Source: Kribbella sp. VKM Ac-2568 (GTDB lineage: Bacteria; Actinomycetota; Actinomycetes; Propionibacteriales; Kribbellaceae). From it: a DNA stretch of 64,000 nt. The notes under the pieces were generated by a model that made no database searches, was not told the origin of the DNA, and saw nothing but the letters and a program-made list of their open reading frames with translations. Every line of letters starts with the position of its first letter. The stretch's first letter is position 1. Position numbers and translations under genes: made by a program. Below are positions 45,700 to 54,457 of the stretch, piece by piece. The stretch is taken from assembly GCF_004345365.1 (NCBI RefSeq), contig NZ_SLVF01000008.1, forward strand, positions 1 through 64,000, in the 5' to 3' direction.

Positions 45700-46728
45700 A
45701 TGAAGGCTGTCCGAGTCCATGAGTACGGCGAACCCCCCAGCCTCGACGAGATTCCGGACCCCAAACTGGACGGTCCGCTGGACGTCATAGTGAAGGTCGA
45801 CGCGGCCGGGGTCTGCCGCACCGACCTGCACATCATCGAAGGACAGTGGGCCGAGAAGAGCGGCGTCGAGCTGCCGTACGTGATCGGCCACGAGAACGCC
45901 GGCACCGTCGTCGAGGTCGGCGAGGCGGTCTCCGGGGTGAGCCCAGGCGACAAGGTGATCCTCCACCCGCTGGTGACGTGTGGACTTTGCCGGGCCTGCC
46001 GTGCGGGCGACGACGTGCACTGCACGAACTCGGAGTTCCCCGGCATCAACCGCGACGGCGGGATGGCGGAATACCTCCGTACGTCGATCCGCTCCGTGGT
46101 GAAGCTGGACGACGGCCTTGCGCCTGCCGATGTCGCGGCACTCGCGGACGCGGGACTGACGGCGTACCACGCGGTGCGCAAGGCGGCTCCGCTGCTGCAC
46201 CCGGGCGACCGCGTGGTGATGATCGGCGCCGGGGGACTGGGCCACATCGGCCTGCAGTGCCTCCTCGCTCTGACGCCCGCGCGAATCACGGTGGTCGACC
46301 GCGCTGCCGAAGTACTCGAGAAGGCCAGCAGGCTCGGAGCGCACGACACGATCCTGAGCGACGGCGAGCAGGTCCAGCAGGTGCTCGACCAGACCGGCGG
46401 TGAGGGCGCCCAGGTGGTGCTCGACTTCGTCGGCGAGCACGGCACCGAGGCCGACGGCATCGCGATGACCCGCAACTCCGGCTCGTACTTCGTGATCGGG
46501 TACGGCGGCAAGGTCGACGTGCCGACGATCGACATCATCTCCCGCGAGATCAACGTGATCGGCAACCTGGTCGGCTCCTACAACGACCTGGTCGACCTGA
46601 TGACGCTGGCCGCACAGGGCCGGGTCCGGCTGGCCACCAAGCAGTACTCCCTGGACGACGCGCTCACCGCGCTGGACGACCTGGACGGCGGCCGGGTCCC
46701 CGGCGGTCGCGCCATCCTGACTAGCTGA
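45700..46728 (+). CDS. Zinc-dependent NAD(P) alcohol dehydrogenase
   Basis: 342 aa medium-chain dehydrogenase. Catalytic zinc residues are in AGVCRTDLHI (Cys) and IGHENAGTVVEVG (His-Glu). The structural zinc Cys cluster is in VTCGLCRACRAGDDVHC, and the nucleotide motif is VVMIGAGGLGHIGLQ. The start MKAVRVHEYGEPP was chosen by family fit; the upstream frame lies in the promoter. It is followed after 27 bp by an amidohydrolase and then a DUF59-like gene. This set accompanies propane/ketone monooxygenase operons in other actinobacteria, so a secondary alcohol substrate is a reasonable inference. Confidence 0.88.
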   Translation: MKAVRVHEYGEPPSLDEIPDPKLDGPLDVIVKVDAAGVCRTDLHIIEGQWAEKSGVELPYVIGHENAGTVVEVGEAVSGVSPGDKVILHPLVTCGLCRACRAGDDVHCTNSEFPGINRDGGMAEYLRTSIRSVVKLDDGLAPADVAALADAGLTAYHAVRKAAPLLHPGDRVVMIGAGGLGHIGLQCLLALTPARITVVDRAAEVLEKASRLGAHDTILSDGEQVQQVLDQTGGEGAQVVLDFVGEHGTEADGIAMTRNSGSYFVIGYGGKVDVPTIDIISREINVIGNLVGSYNDLVDLMTLAAQGRVRLATKQYSLDDALTALDDLDGGRVPGGRAILTS

Positions 46729-46755
46729 GCAGTCCGACGAGCTGAAGGAGCAAGC

Positions 46756-47790
46756 ATGTACAGCAAGGACGGGAACGACTACTTCATCGTCGACAGCCAC
46801 GTGCACGCGTGGGACGCGACCCCGGCGAACCAGGCGAACCGGTACGGCGAGGGCTTCATCAACTGCTTCTACGACTACCACCGCAACCTGTCGCCCGCGG
46901 ACAAGGTGTGGACGCTGGAGGAGTTCCACAAGCAGTCCGAGGAACGGATCATCAAGGACCTGTTCACCGACGGGTACGTCGACCGGGCGATCTTCCAGCC
47001 GACGTACCTCACCGACTTCTACGTGAACGGCTTCAACACCACCGAGCAGGACGGCCAGATCGCCGAGAAGCACCCGGACAAGTTCATTGTCAACGGCTCC
47101 TGGGACCCGCGCGACGGCGAGGCCGGGCTGGACAAGCTCACCGAGCTCGCCGAGCGCTGGGACCTGCAGGGCGTGAAGCTCTACACGGCCGAGTGGAAGG
47201 GCGACTCCAAGGGCTGGAAGCTCACCGATCCCTGGTCGTACCGCTACTTGGAGAGGTGCGAAGAGCTCGGGATCAAGAACATCCACATCCACAAGGGCCC
47301 GACCATCTACCCGCTGAACCGGGACGCCTTCGACGTCGCGGACGTGGACGACGTGGCCTCGGCGTTCCCCGGGCTGAACTTCATCGTGGAGCACGTGGGT
47401 CTGCCACGGCTCGAGGACTTCTGCTGGATCGCCACCCAGGAGCCCAACGTGTACGGCGGCCTGGCCGTCGCCATGCCGTTCATCCACAGCCGGCCGAAGT
47501 ACTTCGCGCAGATCATCGGCGAGCTGCTCTACTGGATCGGCGAGGACCGGATCACCTTCGCCAGCGACTACGCGATCTGGACACCCGCGTGGCTGATCGA
47601 GAGGTTCGTGGACTTCGGCTACCCGGCCGACCTCGACGAGTACCCGGACCTCTCGGTGACCGTGAAGAAGAAGATCCTCGGGCTGAACGCCGCCAAGCTG
47701 TACGGCATCGACGTACCGGCCGAGCTGCGGGTGCCGGAGAGCGCGGACGAGACGACCGCGGTCGGCTCCGAGCCGGTGTCGGTGGCCTGA
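46756..47790 (+). CDS. Amidohydrolase family protein (Amidohydro_2)
   Basis: 344 aa TIM-barrel metal-dependent hydrolase or decarboxylase-like protein. The HxH motif is VDSHVHAWD (His15, His17). Further ligands are in NIHIHKG, NFIVEHVG and the Asp in TFASDYAIW. The fold is the ACMSD-like branch. Similar proteins are encoded beside soluble diiron monooxygenases (propane/methane-type), where they may aid assembly instead of acting on a metabolite. The next ATG overlaps its stop (TGATG), so translation is coupled. Confidence 0.8.
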   Translation: MYSKDGNDYFIVDSHVHAWDATPANQANRYGEGFINCFYDYHRNLSPADKVWTLEEFHKQSEERIIKDLFTDGYVDRAIFQPTYLTDFYVNGFNTTEQDGQIAEKHPDKFIVNGSWDPRDGEAGLDKLTELAERWDLQGVKLYTAEWKGDSKGWKLTDPWSYRYLERCEELGIKNIHIHKGPTIYPLNRDAFDVADVDDVASAFPGLNFIVEHVGLPRLEDFCWIATQEPNVYGGLAVAMPFIHSRPKYFAQIIGELLYWIGEDRITFASDYAIWTPAWLIERFVDFGYPADLDEYPDLSVTVKKKILGLNAAKLYGIDVPAELRVPESADETTAVGSEPVSVA

Positions 47791-48536
47791 TGACGGCCGA
47801 GGTGACGGCCGGGACGCCTGGCGCCCGGCCGGCCGGGGTCGACGACGGGATCTGGGCCGCGCTGGGGACGGTCCGCGATCCCGAGCTGGACGCGCCGGTG
47901 ACCGAGCTCGGCTTCGTCTCCGGCGTGGCCGAGGACGCCGAGGTGGTCACCGTCGAGCTCCGGCTGCCGACGTACTTCTGCGCGCCGAACTTCGCCTACC
48001 TGATGGTCGCCGACGCGTACGACGCGGTCGCCGCGCGGGCGGGGTCCCGCGCGGTGGTGATCAGGTTGCTCGACCACTTCGCGTCGGACGAGATCAACGC
48101 CGGGGTCGCGGGCGGGCGTGGTTTCGCCGGCTCGTTCCCGGGCCTGGCGGACGGGGAGCTGGAGCAGCTCCGAGTCACCTTCCAGCGCAAGGCCCACCGC
48201 GCGTGCCAGGAGCAGGTGGCGGCACGCCTGCTCAAGGATGGGTGGTCGGTGCCGGACCTGGCGGAGGCGACACTCGCCGATGCGCTGCCCGGGGACGAGC
48301 TCGACCGGCTGCGGAGACGGCGTACAGAGCTCGGGTTGCCGTCGGGACAGTCGGCAGCGTTGCTGCTGCAGGACGACGGCTCGCCGATCCGGCAGCTGGA
48401 CCTGCCGGTGCAATTGCGGCTGGCGAAGACCACGCGGATCAGCATCGAGGGCAACTCGGGCCTCTGTCGCGGTCTGCTCTCCGTCCGCTACGGCCTGCCA
48501 CGCCCCGACGGCGTCGACCAGGTGATCGCCGGGTGA
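47790..48536 (+). CDS. DUF59/MIP18-like protein with long C-terminal extension
   Basis: 248 aa. Residues 22-100 show the MIP18/DUF59 pattern (LGTVRDPELDAPVTELGFVS, then a Cys in LPTYFCAPNF). That domain is linked to iron-sulfur or metal-centre assembly in other proteins. The remaining 150 residues (EINAGVAGGRGFAGSF, KAHRACQEQVAARLL, SIEGNSGLCRGL) are not part of that domain and contain two more cysteines. Coupling to the amidohydrolase suggests the two proteins work together. The exact role is unknown. Confidence 0.65.
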   Translation: MTAEVTAGTPGARPAGVDDGIWAALGTVRDPELDAPVTELGFVSGVAEDAEVVTVELRLPTYFCAPNFAYLMVADAYDAVAARAGSRAVVIRLLDHFASDEINAGVAGGRGFAGSFPGLADGELEQLRVTFQRKAHRACQEQVAARLLKDGWSVPDLAEATLADALPGDELDRLRRRRTELGLPSGQSAALLLQDDGSPIRQLDLPVQLRLAKTTRISIEGNSGLCRGLLSVRYGLPRPDGVDQVIAG

Positions 48537-48595
48537 CCGCGGGGACGCCCCGGCGTCGGGGTGCGGCGGCTCTCCTTTCGGGGCAGGCTGTCAGG

Positions 48596-49411
48596 ATGAG
48601 TACGTCGGCGCCGAACCTCGACCCCCCAGCGGTGAACGGGTCAAGCGCGCCCGTGTCCGGGACGGTGCAGTCGGTGTCACGAGCCCTGCGGGCGATGGAG
48701 TTCGTCGCGGCCAGCCGGGACGGGGTGACGGCCAAGGAGATCGCCGCTCACCTGGAGCTGGCGTTGCCGTCGGCGTACCACCTGCTGGCGACGCTGACCG
48801 AGTCCGGGTATCTCGTCCACCTCGCGCAGGACCACCGGTATGGGCTCGGGTATCGGGTCCGGCTGCTGGAGCAAGGGCTCGAGCGGCAACTGGAGGTGCC
48901 GGCGCTCATCGCGTCGGCGGTCAGACGGCTGCACCTGGAGGCGGACGCCGCCGCGTACTACGCCGTCTACCGCGAGGTGAACGTAGTGGTCGCGCACGTG
49001 GTCGACTCGGAACGCCGGCGGCGTGTGCAGGTGCTCGATATCGGCTTCCACGAGGCGACGCACGCGACCGCCTTCGGCAAGGTGATGCTGGCCGCGATGA
49101 CACCCGAGGAGCGCGACGCGTACCTCGACCGGGTCGGACTCCGGCGGTGCACCGCGAACACCATGACGGACCGGTCGGCGCTGGAGACCCACCTGGACAA
49201 CGTACGGCGGTCTGGGGTGGCGCTGGAGATCGGCGAGTTCCAGGACGGGCTGTCCTGCCTGGCCGCGCCGGTCCGCTCGAGCGCGGGTGCCGTGCTCGCG
49301 TCGGTGGCGATCTCCCTGCCCTCGGCAGATTTCGCCGCCCGCCGGTGGGACCTGGAGCGCGCCGTACGCCGGGGTGCGCTGGTGGCCACCCGGGCGGTCA
49401 ACTCGCTGTAG
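48596..49411 (+). CDS. IclR family transcriptional regulator
   Basis: 271 aa from the ATG at 48596 preceded by GTCAGG. The N-terminal winged HTH lies at about residues 22-85 (SVSRALRAMEFVAASRDGVT, then PSAYHLLATLTESGYL). The IclR effector domain follows, with ATAFGKVMLAAMTPEE and EFQDGLSCLAAPVRSSAG. It is downstream of the ADH/amidohydrolase/DUF59 genes on the same strand and probably regulates them. A strong terminator follows. Confidence 0.88.
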   Translation: MSTSAPNLDPPAVNGSSAPVSGTVQSVSRALRAMEFVAASRDGVTAKEIAAHLELALPSAYHLLATLTESGYLVHLAQDHRYGLGYRVRLLEQGLERQLEVPALIASAVRRLHLEADAAAYYAVYREVNVVVAHVVDSERRRRVQVLDIGFHEATHATAFGKVMLAAMTPEERDAYLDRVGLRRCTANTMTDRSALETHLDNVRRSGVALEIGEFQDGLSCLAAPVRSSAGAVLASVAISLPSADFAARRWDLERAVRRGALVATRAVNSL

Positions 49412-49429
49412 TACCGCAGTACGGACGGG

Positions 49430-49467
49430 AACGGATCGCCACTCCGGGCGGGGAGTGGCGATCCGTT
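49430..49467. terminator. Bidirectional terminator after IclR gene
   Basis: AACGGATCGCCACTCC pairs with GGAGTGGCGATCCGTT over 16 bp, with a 6-nt loop, 18 bp after the IclR stop and facing the end of the convergent permease gene. Confidence 0.88.
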
Positions 49468-49520
49468 GTTGGTACGGCGGGCTGCTGCCGATGCAGGGGG
49501 TCAGGCAGCAACCCACCGGT

Positions 49521-50816
49521 CTATGCCCGGCCGTGCGCCTGCCTGCTGCGACGGCTCAGCGAGTCGATCGTGACGGCGATCAGCAGGACTGCCGCGGTCA
49601 CCATGAAGCGCACGCTGGAGTCGAGGCTGAGGAGAGCCAGCCCGTTCGAGATCGACATGATCACCAGCGCGCCGAGCAGTGCGGAGTACGCCGAACCGCG
49701 ACCGCCGAAGAGGCTGGTGCCACCGATGACGGCGGCGGCGATCGCGTTCAGGTTGGTGTCGTTGCCGCCGCTGCTCTGGTTCACCGCGACCAGCCGGGAG
49801 GCGGCCAGCAGACCGCCGACGGCGGCGAAGGTGGAGCAGGCGGCGAAGACGGACAGGTAGATCATCCGCACGTTGATACCGGCGCGGCGGGCCGCCTCGA
49901 CGTTGCCGCCGACCGCCATCACCGAGCGACCCCAGCGGGTCTTGCGGATGGCGAAGTCGGTCGCCACCACCATGGCCAGGAGTAGGACGAACATCGAAGA
50001 GACCCCGCGGTCGCCGTTCAGCACCGCGACCGGGACGGCGAGCACCAGCGCGAGCGCGACCGCCTTGAGGCCGATGATCGAGTTCGGCGCGGCCGACAGA
50101 CCGGCCGCGAGGCGCTGACCACGGGCGCGCAGCCGGCTCGCGATGTAGAGCGCGACCGTCACGACGACCAGACCGTAGGCGACCGCGGGCGACAGGAAGC
50201 TCTGCGTCGCGAACTTGACGATCGCCGAGTCGAACGGGAGGTTCAGCGAACCCTCCTTGCCCAGCACCCACAGTTGCAGGCCGAGGAAGCCCAGCAGGCC
50301 GGCCAGCGTGATCACGAAGCTCGGCACGCCGAAGCGGTTGTAGAGCGCCCCGTAGAACAGGCCGATGACCAGACCGACCGCCACACTGGCGAGGATCGAG
50401 ACCGCCAGCGGCCAGCCCTTGTTCACGAAGGTGACGCCGAAGATGGCCGCGGACAGACCGCTGACCGAACCCACCGACAGGTCGATCTCGCCCAGCAGCA
50501 GGACCAGAACGATGCCCAGGGCAATGACACCGACCGAGGTGGTCTGCAGGGTCAGGTTGACCAGGTTGCGGCTGGACAGGAAGTTGCTGTTGGCGATCTG
50601 GAAGACCGCCCAGATGATGACCAGTCCGACCACCACCGGGACCGAGCCCAGATCGCCGGAGCGCAGCCGCGCGGTGAAGGCGGCGATCGCGCCGCTCACA
50701 CCGTGGCTGGCGATCAGCCGCTCGTCCTGCAGGTCGGCCGGCAGCGCGGCCTCCTGGGCCGGGTCCTCCACGGTGTCCTGCACGGGGACCTTCGATCCGT
50801 CGACCGGGGTGGTCAT
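49521..50816 (-). CDS. Sugar ABC transporter permease (XylH/RbsC type)
   Basis: 431 aa. A cytosolic N-terminus of about 60 residues precedes about ten helices (BPD_transp_2 family), with the typical LVLLLGEIDLSVGSVSGLSA, AAVIGGTSLFGGRGSA and ARRAGINVRMIYLSVF segments. It imports a monosaccharide with the ATPase and binding protein encoded upstream. The start overlaps the ATPase stop (ATGA). The gene ends the operon ROK, SBP, ATPase, permease. Confidence 0.9.
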   Translation of the reverse strand: MTTPVDGSKVPVQDTVEDPAQEAALPADLQDERLIASHGVSGAIAAFTARLRSGDLGSVPVVVGLVIIWAVFQIANSNFLSSRNLVNLTLQTTSVGVIALGIVLVLLLGEIDLSVGSVSGLSAAIFGVTFVNKGWPLAVSILASVAVGLVIGLFYGALYNRFGVPSFVITLAGLLGFLGLQLWVLGKEGSLNLPFDSAIVKFATQSFLSPAVAYGLVVVTVALYIASRLRARGQRLAAGLSAAPNSIIGLKAVALALVLAVPVAVLNGDRGVSSMFVLLLAMVVATDFAIRKTRWGRSVMAVGGNVEAARRAGINVRMIYLSVFAACSTFAAVGGLLAASRLVAVNQSSGGNDTNLNAIAAAVIGGTSLFGGRGSAYSALLGALVIMSISNGLALLSLDSSVRFMVTAAVLLIAVTIDSLSRRSRQAHGRA

Positions 50817-51625
50817 GATGCGGAACCTTCCTCACGGGTCCGGCGCGCCGCGCGCTCGGAGACTGCGTTGTCCGTGGCACCGGTGATGGCGGCGATGATG
50901 TCCTGCGTCTTGGTCTCGCTGACCATGAAGACACCGTTGTTGCGGCCGAGCCGCAGTACCGCGACGCGGTCCGCGACGGCCATCACGTCGGCCATGTTGT
51001 GGCTGATCAGGATCACCGCGAGACCACGCTCGCGGAGTCGCTCGACCAGGTTGAGCACCTCGGCGGTCTGGGCCACGCCCAGCGCCGCGGTCGGCTCGTC
51101 CAGCATCACCACCTTCGGCTGGCCGAGCAGGCTGCGGGCGATCGCGACGGTCTGCCGCTGACCACCCGACAGGCTGGCCACCGGGATCCGGACGCTCGGG
51201 ATCTTGGCCGACAGCTGGCGGAGCAGCTCCCAGGAGGACCGCTCCATCTCGACCTCGTCGAGAACCCTGCCCCTGCGCAGTTCCCGGCCGAGGTAGAGGT
51301 TCGCGACCACGTCGAGGTTGTCGCACAGGGCCAGGTCCTGGAAGACGGTGGCGATGCCGAGCTGCTGCGCCTCAGCAGGACTGGCCACCCGCACCTCCCG
51401 CCCGTCGAACACCATCGTGCCGTCGTCGGCCGTGTAGACCCCGGCGATGGTCTTCACCAGCGTCGACTTGCCGGCGCCGTTGTCGCCGACCAGGGCGAGC
51501 ACTTCACCAGCGCGCACGTCCAGGTCGATGTTCTTCAGCGCCTGGACCGCGCCGAAGCGCTTGGAAACGCCCCGCAGCGCCAGCACCGTGCCGGTGAGGG
51601 GCGGGGAGGTGGGAGTGACAGTCAT
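50813..51625 (-). CDS. Sugar ABC transporter ATP-binding protein
   Basis: 270 aa, a single ATPase domain; classical RbsA/XylG proteins have two, so this is the short form that homodimerises. Walker A GDNGAGKST, signature SLSGGQRQTVAIA, Walker B VVMLDEPTAALG and ISHNM are intact. AGGAGG upstream of the ATG lies within a small palindrome (AGCCTCAGGAGGCT). A strong hairpin separates it from the binding-protein gene. Confidence 0.9.
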   Translation of the reverse strand: MTVTPTSPPLTGTVLALRGVSKRFGAVQALKNIDLDVRAGEVLALVGDNGAGKSTLVKTIAGVYTADDGTMVFDGREVRVASPAEAQQLGIATVFQDLALCDNLDVVANLYLGRELRRGRVLDEVEMERSSWELLRQLSAKIPSVRIPVASLSGGQRQTVAIARSLLGQPKVVMLDEPTAALGVAQTAEVLNLVERLRERGLAVILISHNMADVMAVADRVAVLRLGRNNGVFMVSETKTQDIIAAITGATDNAVSERAARRTREEGSAS

Positions 51626-51655
51626 CGATCAGCCTCCTGAGGCTTTGACGATCCG

Positions 51656-51698
51656 GCCTCGGTCCGGGTGGGTTCGCGGTGCCTACCCGGACCGAGGC
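51656..51698 (-). terminator. Intercistronic hairpin after sugar-binding-protein gene
   Basis: GCCTCGGTCCGGGT / ACCCGGACCGAGGC, a perfect 14-bp stem with a 15-nt loop. It sits between the binding-protein stop and the ATPase start, and a second GC-rich stem (GGCCGG/CCGGCC) precedes it. This is the same layout as in the peptide importer operon. Confidence 0.7.
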
Positions 51699-51746
51699 GT
51701 TCCTCGAGGCCGGCCCCGCTCAGGGGACCCGGCCTCGGGGCCGGGG

Positions 51747-52823
51747 TTACTTGAGGCCGGCGGCTGCGCAGGCGGCCGCGAACGACGCGGTGCAGATGTC
51801 CGACACCTTGTAGATTCCGTCCTTCACCACAGTGTCGTTGATGTTCGCCTTGGTGACGGCCACCGGGTCGAGGATGGTGGACGGGACACCGGACTTGTCG
51901 GTGGTCGACTCGGGCTTGCCACCGGTCGCCAGTGCGACGGCGCCCTTGGCGGCGGCCTCGGCCTGCGGCTTCACGGCCTTGTAGATGGTCATCGCCTGGT
52001 CACCGCTGACGATCCGCTGGATCGCGGCGAGCTCGGAGTCCTGACCGGTGACCGGCGGGAGCGGCTTCACGCCGCCACCCTTGAGGGCGGCGATGGCGCC
52101 ACCGGCGGTGCCGTCGTTGGCGGCGTAGACGCCGACCAGGCCGGCCTTGATCGCGCTCAGCTGGCCTTCCATCCAGGCCTGGGCCTTGTCCGGGCTCCAG
52201 TCCGGGGTGTCGAACTCGGCGGCGACCTTGAAGCCGCTGGAGTCGAGCACGCTGTGCGCGCCCTTCTTGAAGTCGGCCGCGTTCGGGTCGGTCGGCGAGC
52301 CGTTGATCATGGCCAGGTTGCCGGAGGTCTTGCCGGCCGCCTTCAGGGTGTCGACCAGGGTCTGAGCCTGCAGCTTGCCGACCGCCTCGTTCTCGAACGA
52401 GACGTAGTAGTTGGCGCCCTCGATGAAGCGGTCGTACGCGATCACCGGGACGTTCTGGCCCTTGGCGGAGGCAACCACGGCGGCCGCGGCCTTGCCGTCG
52501 ACCGGGTCGAGGACGAGCACCTTGGCGCCCTGGGTCAGCGCGGCCTCAGCCTGCTGCTGCTGCTTCGCGGCGTCCTGGTCGGCGTTGCTGTAGATCAGCT
52601 CGCAGTCGGCGCAGGCGGCCTTGAGGGCCTCGGTGAACAGCGGGCGGTCCAGACTCTCGTACCGGGTCGTCTTCGACTCCGGGAGCAGCAGGGCGATCTT
52701 CTGGCCACCGGCGGAGCTGCCGCCGGTCGAGGACGGCTCGTCCGATCCACAGGCCACCAGCGAGAGGGCTAGGGCCGAGACGGCGAGGCCGAGGCCGACG
52801 AAACGGGTTGGTGAGACGGACAT
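51747..52823 (-). CDS. Sugar-binding lipoprotein (XylF/RbsB-like)
   Basis: 358 aa from the ATG at 52823. The signal peptide ends in lipobox SLVAC, and a Ser/Gly linker leads to a type I periplasmic-binding fold (KIALLLPESKTTRYESLDRP; the VLVLDPVDGKAAAAVVASAK hinge region; PPVTGQDSELAAIQRIVSGD). The xylose/ribose-binding group is the closest by feel. It is preceded by two adjacent palindromes suited to the ROK regulator encoded upstream, so expression is probably sugar-induced. Confidence 0.88.
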   Translation of the reverse strand: MSVSPTRFVGLGLAVSALALSLVACGSDEPSSTGGSSAGGQKIALLLPESKTTRYESLDRPLFTEALKAACADCELIYSNADQDAAKQQQQAEAALTQGAKVLVLDPVDGKAAAAVVASAKGQNVPVIAYDRFIEGANYYVSFENEAVGKLQAQTLVDTLKAAGKTSGNLAMINGSPTDPNAADFKKGAHSVLDSSGFKVAAEFDTPDWSPDKAQAWMEGQLSAIKAGLVGVYAANDGTAGGAIAALKGGGVKPLPPVTGQDSELAAIQRIVSGDQAMTIYKAVKPQAEAAAKGAVALATGGKPESTTDKSGVPSTILDPVAVTKANINDTVVKDGIYKVSDICTASFAAACAAAGLK

Positions 52824-52883
52824 AGAGCAACTCCTTGACGTGAGGGCCCGAGTAGGCCTGTCCAGAGTCAAAGGCACATCGCT

Positions 52884-52908
52884 CTTGACGTCAAGGCTTG
52901 AATTCAAG
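52884..52908. promoter_or_regulatory. Tandem palindromic operator for ROK regulator
   Basis: Two perfect 12-bp palindromes, CTTGACGTCAAG (52884-52895) and CTTGAATTCAAG (52897-52908), are one base apart, so their centres are 13 bp apart. A third imperfect copy (CTTGACGTGAGG) lies at 52834-52845. They occupy the gap between the ROK gene and the binding-protein gene. The TTGA-n4-TCAA symmetry suits a ROK-type dimer. Confidence 0.7.
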
Positions 52909-52925
52909 AAATAGACATATCGTTG

Positions 52926-54116
52926 TTACACGGTTGTCTCCACCGGCTTGGCCGCCCGCGAGTGGCTGAGGACGGACGCCAATTGGATGGCACCGAGGAC
53001 ATCCGCTTCGTCACCGAGTTCAGCCGCGCGTAACTCGACTGTCGCGGCGGCACTGGGGATCGCGCACCGGTCCAGGGCCTCGCGCATCGGCAGCATGATC
53101 AGGTCGCCGGCCTCGGCCATCTTGCCTCCGACAACGATCACCTCGGGGTTGAAGAGGTTCACCAGACCGGCGACCGCCACGCCCACGCGACGGCCGGCAT
53201 CCTCGACCACCCGACGGCAGCCGAGATCCCCGGCCAGCGCGCGAGTCACGACGTCCCGGAGCCGGAGCGGGCCGTGCGACGCCTGCAGCGAACTGAGCAA
53301 CGCGCGCGACCCGACGAACGTGTCGAGGCAGCCGCGGTTGCCGCACCGGCAGATCGGCCCGTTCTCGTCGATCGTGAGGTGCCCGATCTCGCCCGCCGTA
53401 CCGGCCGAACCCCGGAAGACCTCGCCGCCGAGCACGATGCCCGCGCCCACGCCGTACGAGAACTTGATGTAGCAGCCGTGCTGGACGCCGCGGAGTGCGC
53501 CGCTGCGGAGTTCCCCCAGTGCAGCAAGGTTTGCGGTGTTGTCGAGGGCGACCGGCGCGCGGAGGTGGGCGCCCATTGCCTCGGCGACGTTCACCCCGCG
53601 CCAGCCGGGCAGTACTGCGTCCGACCCCGCCTCGCCGCTGACCGAGTCCACCGGCGCGGGCAGGCCGAAGCCGATCGCGCCGATGTCCTCGACGCTGGCG
53701 CCGATGGTCTCGGTGAGGTCGGCGATCAGGCGGGCCGCACGCTCCATGCCGTCGTCGGCGACGTGGTCGGCCTGCAGCGGCATCAGCTGCTGGGCGAGGA
53801 TCTCGCTGCTCTCCGACGCGATCGCGACGCGGACATCCCGTTCACCGAAGGCGACACCGGCGAGCAGGCCGCCACCGGAGGCCAGGGCGACGAGGACGGC
53901 ACGGCGGCCGTTGCGGATGCTGGGGGACAGCGCGACCATGCCGGTCTGGTCGAGTTCCTTGACCATGTTCGACACGGTCGCGGCGGAGAGACCGGAGGCG
54001 GCGGCGATCTCGACCTGTGTCAACGGGCCGTGCTGCCGGACAACCCCCAGGACGCGCTCGCGGTTGGCTTCGCGGAGCGAAGCCTGCGAGCCAGGCGCTG
54101 GGCGGGTTGCGTTCAT
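52926..54116 (-). CDS. ROK family transcriptional regulator
   Basis: 396 aa. An N-terminal winged HTH (about 12-75: QVEIAAASGLSAATVSNMVK) is fused to a ROK sugar-kinase-like domain. The zinc-site Cys motif is ICRCGNRGCLDTF and the phosphate motif region is YGVGAGIVLGGEVFRGSAGT. It probably represses the downstream sugar importer and responds to its sugar. It is transcribed in the same direction as the importer, so autoregulation through the 52.9-kb palindromes would act on the downstream genes. Confidence 0.9.
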   Translation of the reverse strand: MNATRPAPGSQASLREANRERVLGVVRQHGPLTQVEIAAASGLSAATVSNMVKELDQTGMVALSPSIRNGRRAVLVALASGGGLLAGVAFGERDVRVAIASESSEILAQQLMPLQADHVADDGMERAARLIADLTETIGASVEDIGAIGFGLPAPVDSVSGEAGSDAVLPGWRGVNVAEAMGAHLRAPVALDNTANLAALGELRSGALRGVQHGCYIKFSYGVGAGIVLGGEVFRGSAGTAGEIGHLTIDENGPICRCGNRGCLDTFVGSRALLSSLQASHGPLRLRDVVTRALAGDLGCRRVVEDAGRRVGVAVAGLVNLFNPEVIVVGGKMAEAGDLIMLPMREALDRCAIPSAAATVELRAAELGDEADVLGAIQLASVLSHSRAAKPVETTV

Positions 54117-54183
54117 TACATAAAGATAACGGATCGCGGGGCTTTCGCTCCCGAATCACCGATATCGATCCCGCGAGTGCTCG

Positions 54184-54430
54184 CCATCTGTCCTCACCAT
54201 CACGCCCGCTCCTGCCCATCCCAACCCCCGCGAGGACACTAATGCACGCCCAGCCCACCCCCCCCAACACCCACCCCTCCACCCCCACGATTCCCCCCAC
54301 CCCCAACCACCCCAAACCCCCGCCCCCTCACACCCCGCCCTCACGTCCGCCCCCTACAACCCCGCCCGGAACCCCGCCCTCACGCCGCCCCCGAACCCCC
54401 GCCCCTCACGCCCGGGCCCCAGAACCTCCG
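54184..54430. repeat. Polypyrimidine-like C-rich tract (G-rich on minus strand)
   Basis: About 250 bp in which the plus strand is mostly C with A and T and very few G, with many runs of 3-8 C. The minus strand, which is the ROK sense strand upstream of its start, carries matching G-runs suited to G-quadruplexes. Not coding. Confidence 0.6.
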
Positions 54431-54457
54431 CCGCCTGCCTCGCGGGCTGCGCGCGCT

